Translations under genes and position numbers: made by a program
Shown: piece by piece, positions 14,939 through 17,461 of the stretch
Position numbering within the stretch: the stretch's first letter is position 1
How the letters are laid out: each line of letters begins with the position of its first letter
The notes under the pieces: model-generated
Seen by the model: the letters and a program-made list of their open reading frames with translations, nothing else
Databases searched by the model: none
What the model was told of the DNA's origin: nothing
Origin: Chloroflexota bacterium
GTDB taxonomy: Bacteria > Chloroflexota > Limnocylindria > Limnocylindrales > CSP1-4
NCBI GenBank assembly: GCA_015661135.1
Contig: JACVXW010000004.1
Span: 1-17,461 of the forward strand
Direction: 5' to 3'
Length of the DNA: 17,461 nt

Positions 14939-16057
14939 TCAGCCCCCCGGGCGCCGGTAGAACGGCATTGCCACGACCTCCGCGGCGACGCCCTGATCGC
15001 GAACCTCGACTTCGAGGATCGTACCCGGTTCGCCATCGGCCGGATTGACGTAGGCCATCGCGATGGCCCGGCCCAGCGTGGGCGACTGCGTTCCGCTGGT
15101 CACGACGCCGATGCCCCCGGCGTGGCTGCGGACGGGATACCCGTGGCGGGCGATTCCGCGGCCGGTCACCGTGAGCCCGACGAGCCGCCTGGAGATCCCC
15201 TCACGCGTCGCGCGCTCGAGCGCTTCGCGACCCACGAAGTCGCCCGGCTTCTCGAGCTTCACCACCCGCCCGAGCCCCGCCTCATACGGATTCGTCCCCC
15301 GGTCCAGTTCATTGCCGTAGAGCGGCATTCCGGCCTCCAGGCGAAGCGTGTCGCGGGCTCCGAGACCACACGGAAGCGCGCCGGCAGCCGACCCGGCAGA
15401 TGCGAGGGCCGCCCAGACCTCTGGCCCGCGGCCCCAGTCCGTGAACACTTCGAAACCGTCCTCGCCCGTATACCCCGTCCGCGCCACGAGCGACGGCACG
15501 CCGCCGACCATCCCCTCGGCGATCGCGTAGTACCGGAGTGAACGGAGGTCGACATCGGTCAGCGTCGCCAGGATTGCGGCTGCCGCCGGACCCTGGATGG
15601 CCACGAGCGAAGTCGCCAGCGACCGATCGTCAAGCAGGGCGTCCCAGCCGGCGATCCGCTCGGTCAATGCATCCGAGACCACGGCGGCATTGCCCGCGTT
15701 CGCCACGACGAGGAACCGCTCGACGCCGAGGCGATACACGATCAGGTCGTCGACGATCCCGCCGTCGTCGGCGCAGATCATCGAATACTGGGCCCGGCCG
15801 ATGGTCAGCTTCCTCGGGTCCGAGACGAGGGCCGCGGCCAGGGCGTCGCCCGCCCCCGGGCCCTCGACGAAGAGTTCGCCCATGTGCGACAGGTCGAAGA
15901 GCCCCGCTCGTTGCCGAACGGCCCGGTGCTCGTCCAGGATGCCGCTGTACTGGACCGGCATCAGCCAGCCGCCGAACTCGATCAGCCTGGCACCGAGCGA
16001 CCGATGGAGATCCACGAGGGCCGTCTCGTGCAGCGGTTCCGCGGCAGCCTCGGTCAC
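14939..16057 (-). CDS. gcvT: Glycine cleavage system T protein (aminomethyltransferase)
   Basis: This 372-residue enzyme transfers the methylene group from aminomethyl-lipoyl H protein to tetrahydrofolate and releases ammonia. Family blocks run in order: LHRSLGARLIEFGGWLMPVQY, FDLSHMGE (54-61), QYSMICADDGGIVDDL (90-105) with the paired Asp103-104 that correspond to the catalytic acid region, RTGYTGEDGFEV, GLGARDTLRLEAGMPLYG and GREAL. The C-terminal barrel has GIGVVTSGTQSPTLG. The start is the GTG at 16057 inside the stop of the NUDIX gene (GTGA); sequence upstream in this frame is Arg-rich and unlike the family. Length is close to the usual 360-370. Confidence 0.96.
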   Translation of the reverse strand: MTEAAAEPLHETALVDLHRSLGARLIEFGGWLMPVQYSGILDEHRAVRQRAGLFDLSHMGELFVEGPGAGDALAAALVSDPRKLTIGRAQYSMICADDGGIVDDLIVYRLGVERFLVVANAGNAAVVSDALTERIAGWDALLDDRSLATSLVAIQGPAAAAILATLTDVDLRSLRYYAIAEGMVGGVPSLVARTGYTGEDGFEVFTDWGRGPEVWAALASAGSAAGALPCGLGARDTLRLEAGMPLYGNELDRGTNPYEAGLGRVVKLEKPGDFVGREALERATREGISRRLVGLTVTGRGIARHGYPVRSHAGGIGVVTSGTQSPTLGRAIAMAYVNPADGEPGTILEVEVRDQGVAAEVVAMPFYRRPGG

Positions 16058-16578
16058 CCGGCCGACACTTCGGGCGTGAGCCCACCAGCCGCAGCGGGCG
16101 CGGCGGACGCGGCGACATCCGCGACGGCGCCTTCGCGTCGCCGGAGTTCCGCGCCGGCCGTCTCGACGAGCGAGCGCTCGGTGTCGAAGGTCAGGAGGCT
16201 GCGGGCGTCCTCGAACCGCACCCACCGCACCCGCTCGAATTCCCGATCGTGGCGGCGGAGGTCGCCACCGGTCGCTTCCATCAGGAAGTAGTGGACCGTC
16301 TTCTGGATCCGCGTGCCGCCCTGGACGAACGAGTACTCGATGGAGGTGAGCGGTGCCGTGATCCTGACACGCAGGCCGGTCTCCTCCTCGACTTCGCGGA
16401 TCGCCGTCTCTTCAATCGTTTCGCCAGGGTTCGGCGTGCCCTTGGGCAGCGTCCACGTCCCTCCGTGGCGGTCACCGTCGCGACGCCGCAACCCGACGAC
16501 CAGCGCCGGCCGACCCCCTTCAAAACGGACAACGACCCCGCCGGCGGAAGTGGCGGTCGCAGCCCTCAGGCGCGCCAC
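16054..16578 (-). CDS. NUDIX hydrolase
   Basis: This product of about 174 residues has a complete NUDIX box at 47-69: G-x5-E-x7-REVEEETGL, preceded by TWTLPKG. The family cleaves nucleoside diphosphates linked to another group, using metal bound by the box glutamates. The TWTLPKG lead-in and the TVHYFLME strand resemble MutT/ADP-ribose or diadenosine-polyphosphate type members, but the substrate cannot be told. After about residue 145 there is an Ala/Pro-rich tail with no visible motif. The GTG at 16578 is the first start after the upstream stop; it overlaps the preceding small gene by 13 bases and has no clear Shine-Dalgarno, so the exact start is uncertain. The end overlaps the gcvT start (GTGA). 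Confidence 0.92.
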   Translation of the reverse strand: MARLRAATATSAGGVVVRFEGGRPALVVGLRRRDGDRHGGTWTLPKGTPNPGETIEETAIREVEEETGLRVRITAPLTSIEYSFVQGGTRIQKTVHYFLMEATGGDLRRHDREFERVRWVRFEDARSLLTFDTERSLVETAGAELRRREGAVADVAASAAPAAAGGLTPEVSAG

Positions 16579-16877
16579 AGCGCCGCGGCCGGGCTCGGGC
16601 GTCCCGCCGGAACGGAGCGCGACCAGGTCATCGAGGCGGAGCGCAGGCGCCCGTTCGCCGGCCGACGAGGCTGGGTCGGCTTGATGAACCGCGATCGGTC
16701 GCGCAGCTGGGCGAGCTGCGACGACTGGGTGTTCCGGAGGACCGTCGTCCGGCCGGCCGCGGCCCGAAAGGCGATCGCCGAACGCAGCCCGAGGCGGCGC
16801 TCGCGGACCCGGAAGGACGGCTGGGGGAACCGGGCCGCGGGGCGTGCTGCGTACTTCGCGGCGATGCTGTGCTCCAT
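16566..16877 (-). CDS. Small basic protein of unknown function (103 residues)
   Basis: The frame begins MEHSIAAKYAARPAARFPQP and is rich in Arg, Ser and Pro throughout, with no Cys and no membrane segment. I recognise no family. It is kept because nearly all its codons end in G or C, as in the surrounding real genes, because it fills an otherwise empty gap between two minus-strand genes, and because TACCAT seven bases upstream fits a leaderless start at its ATG. It overlaps the NUDIX gene by 13 bases. A basic, low-complexity product may be disordered and bind nucleic acid or the ribosome, but this is speculation. The alternative is that it is only a frame opened by high GC. Confidence 0.45.
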   Translation of the reverse strand: MEHSIAAKYAARPAARFPQPSFRVRERRLGLRSAIAFRAAAGRTTVLRNTQSSQLAQLRDRSRFIKPTQPRRPANGRLRSASMTWSRSVPAGRPSPAAALWRA

Positions 16878-16884
16878 CGTCGGT

Positions 16885-16912
16885 ATGGTAGCGCCTCAGC
16901 CCCCTCGTGCAA
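16885..16912 (-). promoter_or_regulatory. Putative promoter for the small protein-NUDIX-gcvTH cluster
   Basis: On the minus strand TTGCAC (16912-16907) and TACCAT (16890-16885) are 16 bases apart. The ATG at 16877 follows the -10 by seven bases, so initiation would fall on the start codon. The -35 lies inside the last codons of the DUF2520 gene. The hexamers match consensus only in part. Confidence 0.35.
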
Positions 16913-17461
16913 GGGAAGCGCGCATCGTCGCTGCAACCTCCGGTGCCAGCACGCCACGCCCGACGGCGAGGGCGACCTCCCGCTCCGCTGCGGCGCTGTA
17001 CAGCTCGAGGACGGCGGGGGCGTAGGCGCGAAGTGTCGCCAGGTGGCGCTCCAGCGTGCCCACATCGCCGCGGGTCATCGGGCCGGTCAGGGCACGGGCA
17101 ATACCCAGGGACCTTGCGTTGGCGAGGGTCTGCTCGGACAACCGGCCGTAGATGGCGAGCGAGCCCGCTTCGTCCAGTCCGGCGACCCGGCCGAGCTCCG
17201 CGATCGCGTCGAGCAGGGCCACGAAGCCGCCGGCGGCAAGTACCGCCGCGGCGTGGTAGGCGGCCTTCGTCCCCGGCGCGAGGCGGACGCCGTGGGCGCC
17301 GATCGCCTCGGCCATCCGGAGCAGGAGTGAGGCGAGCTGATCGTCGCCCTCGATCGCCACGGTCGCCCCGCGCAACGCTGTGACCGCCAGTTCCAAATCG
17401 GCGAAGGCAACGAGCGGGTGGAACGCTCCGATTTGCGTGCCGGCCGCCATGGCCGGCTCGA
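16896..17461 (-). CDS. Rossmann-like/DUF2520 domain protein, C-terminal part (cut by window edge)
   Basis: About 188 codons are visible and the frame is open to the window edge, so the N-terminal nucleotide-binding domain should lie outside. The visible part matches the DUF2520 helical domain: GAFHPLVAFAD with the conserved His-Pro, VAIEGDD, AAYHAAAVLAAGGFVALLDA, and ALTGPMTRGDVGTLERHL. These proteins resemble the ketopantoate/pyrroline-carboxylate reductase class of NAD(P) dehydrogenases; the reaction is not established. An ATG at 17450 starts in the middle of the domain and is not the true start. It ends 18 bases before the small protein gene. Confidence 0.88.
   Translation of the reverse strand, partial: EPAMAAGTQIGAFHPLVAFADLELAVTALRGATVAIEGDDQLASLLLRMAEAIGAHGVRLAPGTKAAYHAAAVLAAGGFVALLDAIAELGRVAGLDEAGSLAIYGRLSEQTLANARSLGIARALTGPMTRGDVGTLERHLATLRAYAPAVLELYSAAAEREVALAVGRGVLAPEVAATMRASLARGG

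Noticed and set aside
1..17461. CRISPR arrays, insertion sequences, tRNA or rRNA genes, prophage or toxin-antitoxin genes
   Set aside because: Read on both strands, no spaced direct repeats, transposase motifs, tRNA-like folds or rRNA segments were seen; the window is ordinary metabolic and transport genes apart from the items reported.

Overview
This is a gene-dense bacterial window, roughly two-thirds G+C by eye. Codons in the real genes end mostly in G or C, and this base bias leaves many long open frames on the wrong strand. Two complete peptide/nickel-type (Dpp/Opp) ABC transporter operons dominate. The lipoprotein-anchored binding proteins, the glycine-cleavage genes, the DUF2520 gene and the composition fit a GC-rich Chloroflexota (or less likely Actinomycetota) genome. 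That assignment is an inference; no rRNA or other phylogenetic marker is present.

Layout. 1-274 (-): start of a nitrilase-family amidohydrolase cut by the window edge. 275-796: a 522-bp divergent intergenic region with short repeats and the promoter of operon 1. 797-6852 (+), operon 1: lipoprotein binding protein, permease B, permease C, ATPase D, ATPase F, the last four joined by 4-bp stop/start overlaps. 14272-6827 (-), operon 2: binding protein, permease B, permease C, ATPase D, ATPase F with a membrane extension, and a small unknown lipoprotein. The two operons converge and their last genes overlap by 26 bp. 16877-14536 (-): a 103-residue unknown protein, a NUDIX hydrolase, gcvT and gcvH, tightly packed. 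17461-16896 (-): the C-terminal half of a Rossmann/DUF2520 protein.

How they work together. Each transporter operon encodes a full importer: an exported lipid-anchored receptor, two membrane subunits and two ATPases. Substrates cannot be read from sequence; peptides are the family default. Both operons have an RNA hairpin between the receptor gene and the first permease gene, which suggests the receptor is made in excess. gcvT and gcvH encode two of the glycine-cleavage proteins; gcvP and the lipoamide dehydrogenase are not here.

The most unusual item is the operon 1 receptor (797-2524). Its SBP_bac_5 domain is in circularly permuted order: signal peptide, then the normal middle and end of the fold, then the normal beginning of the fold at the C-terminus. 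The operon 2 receptor has the normal order. Second is the operon 2 F-type ATPase, which carries a four-helix membrane domain fused in front of its nucleotide-binding domain.
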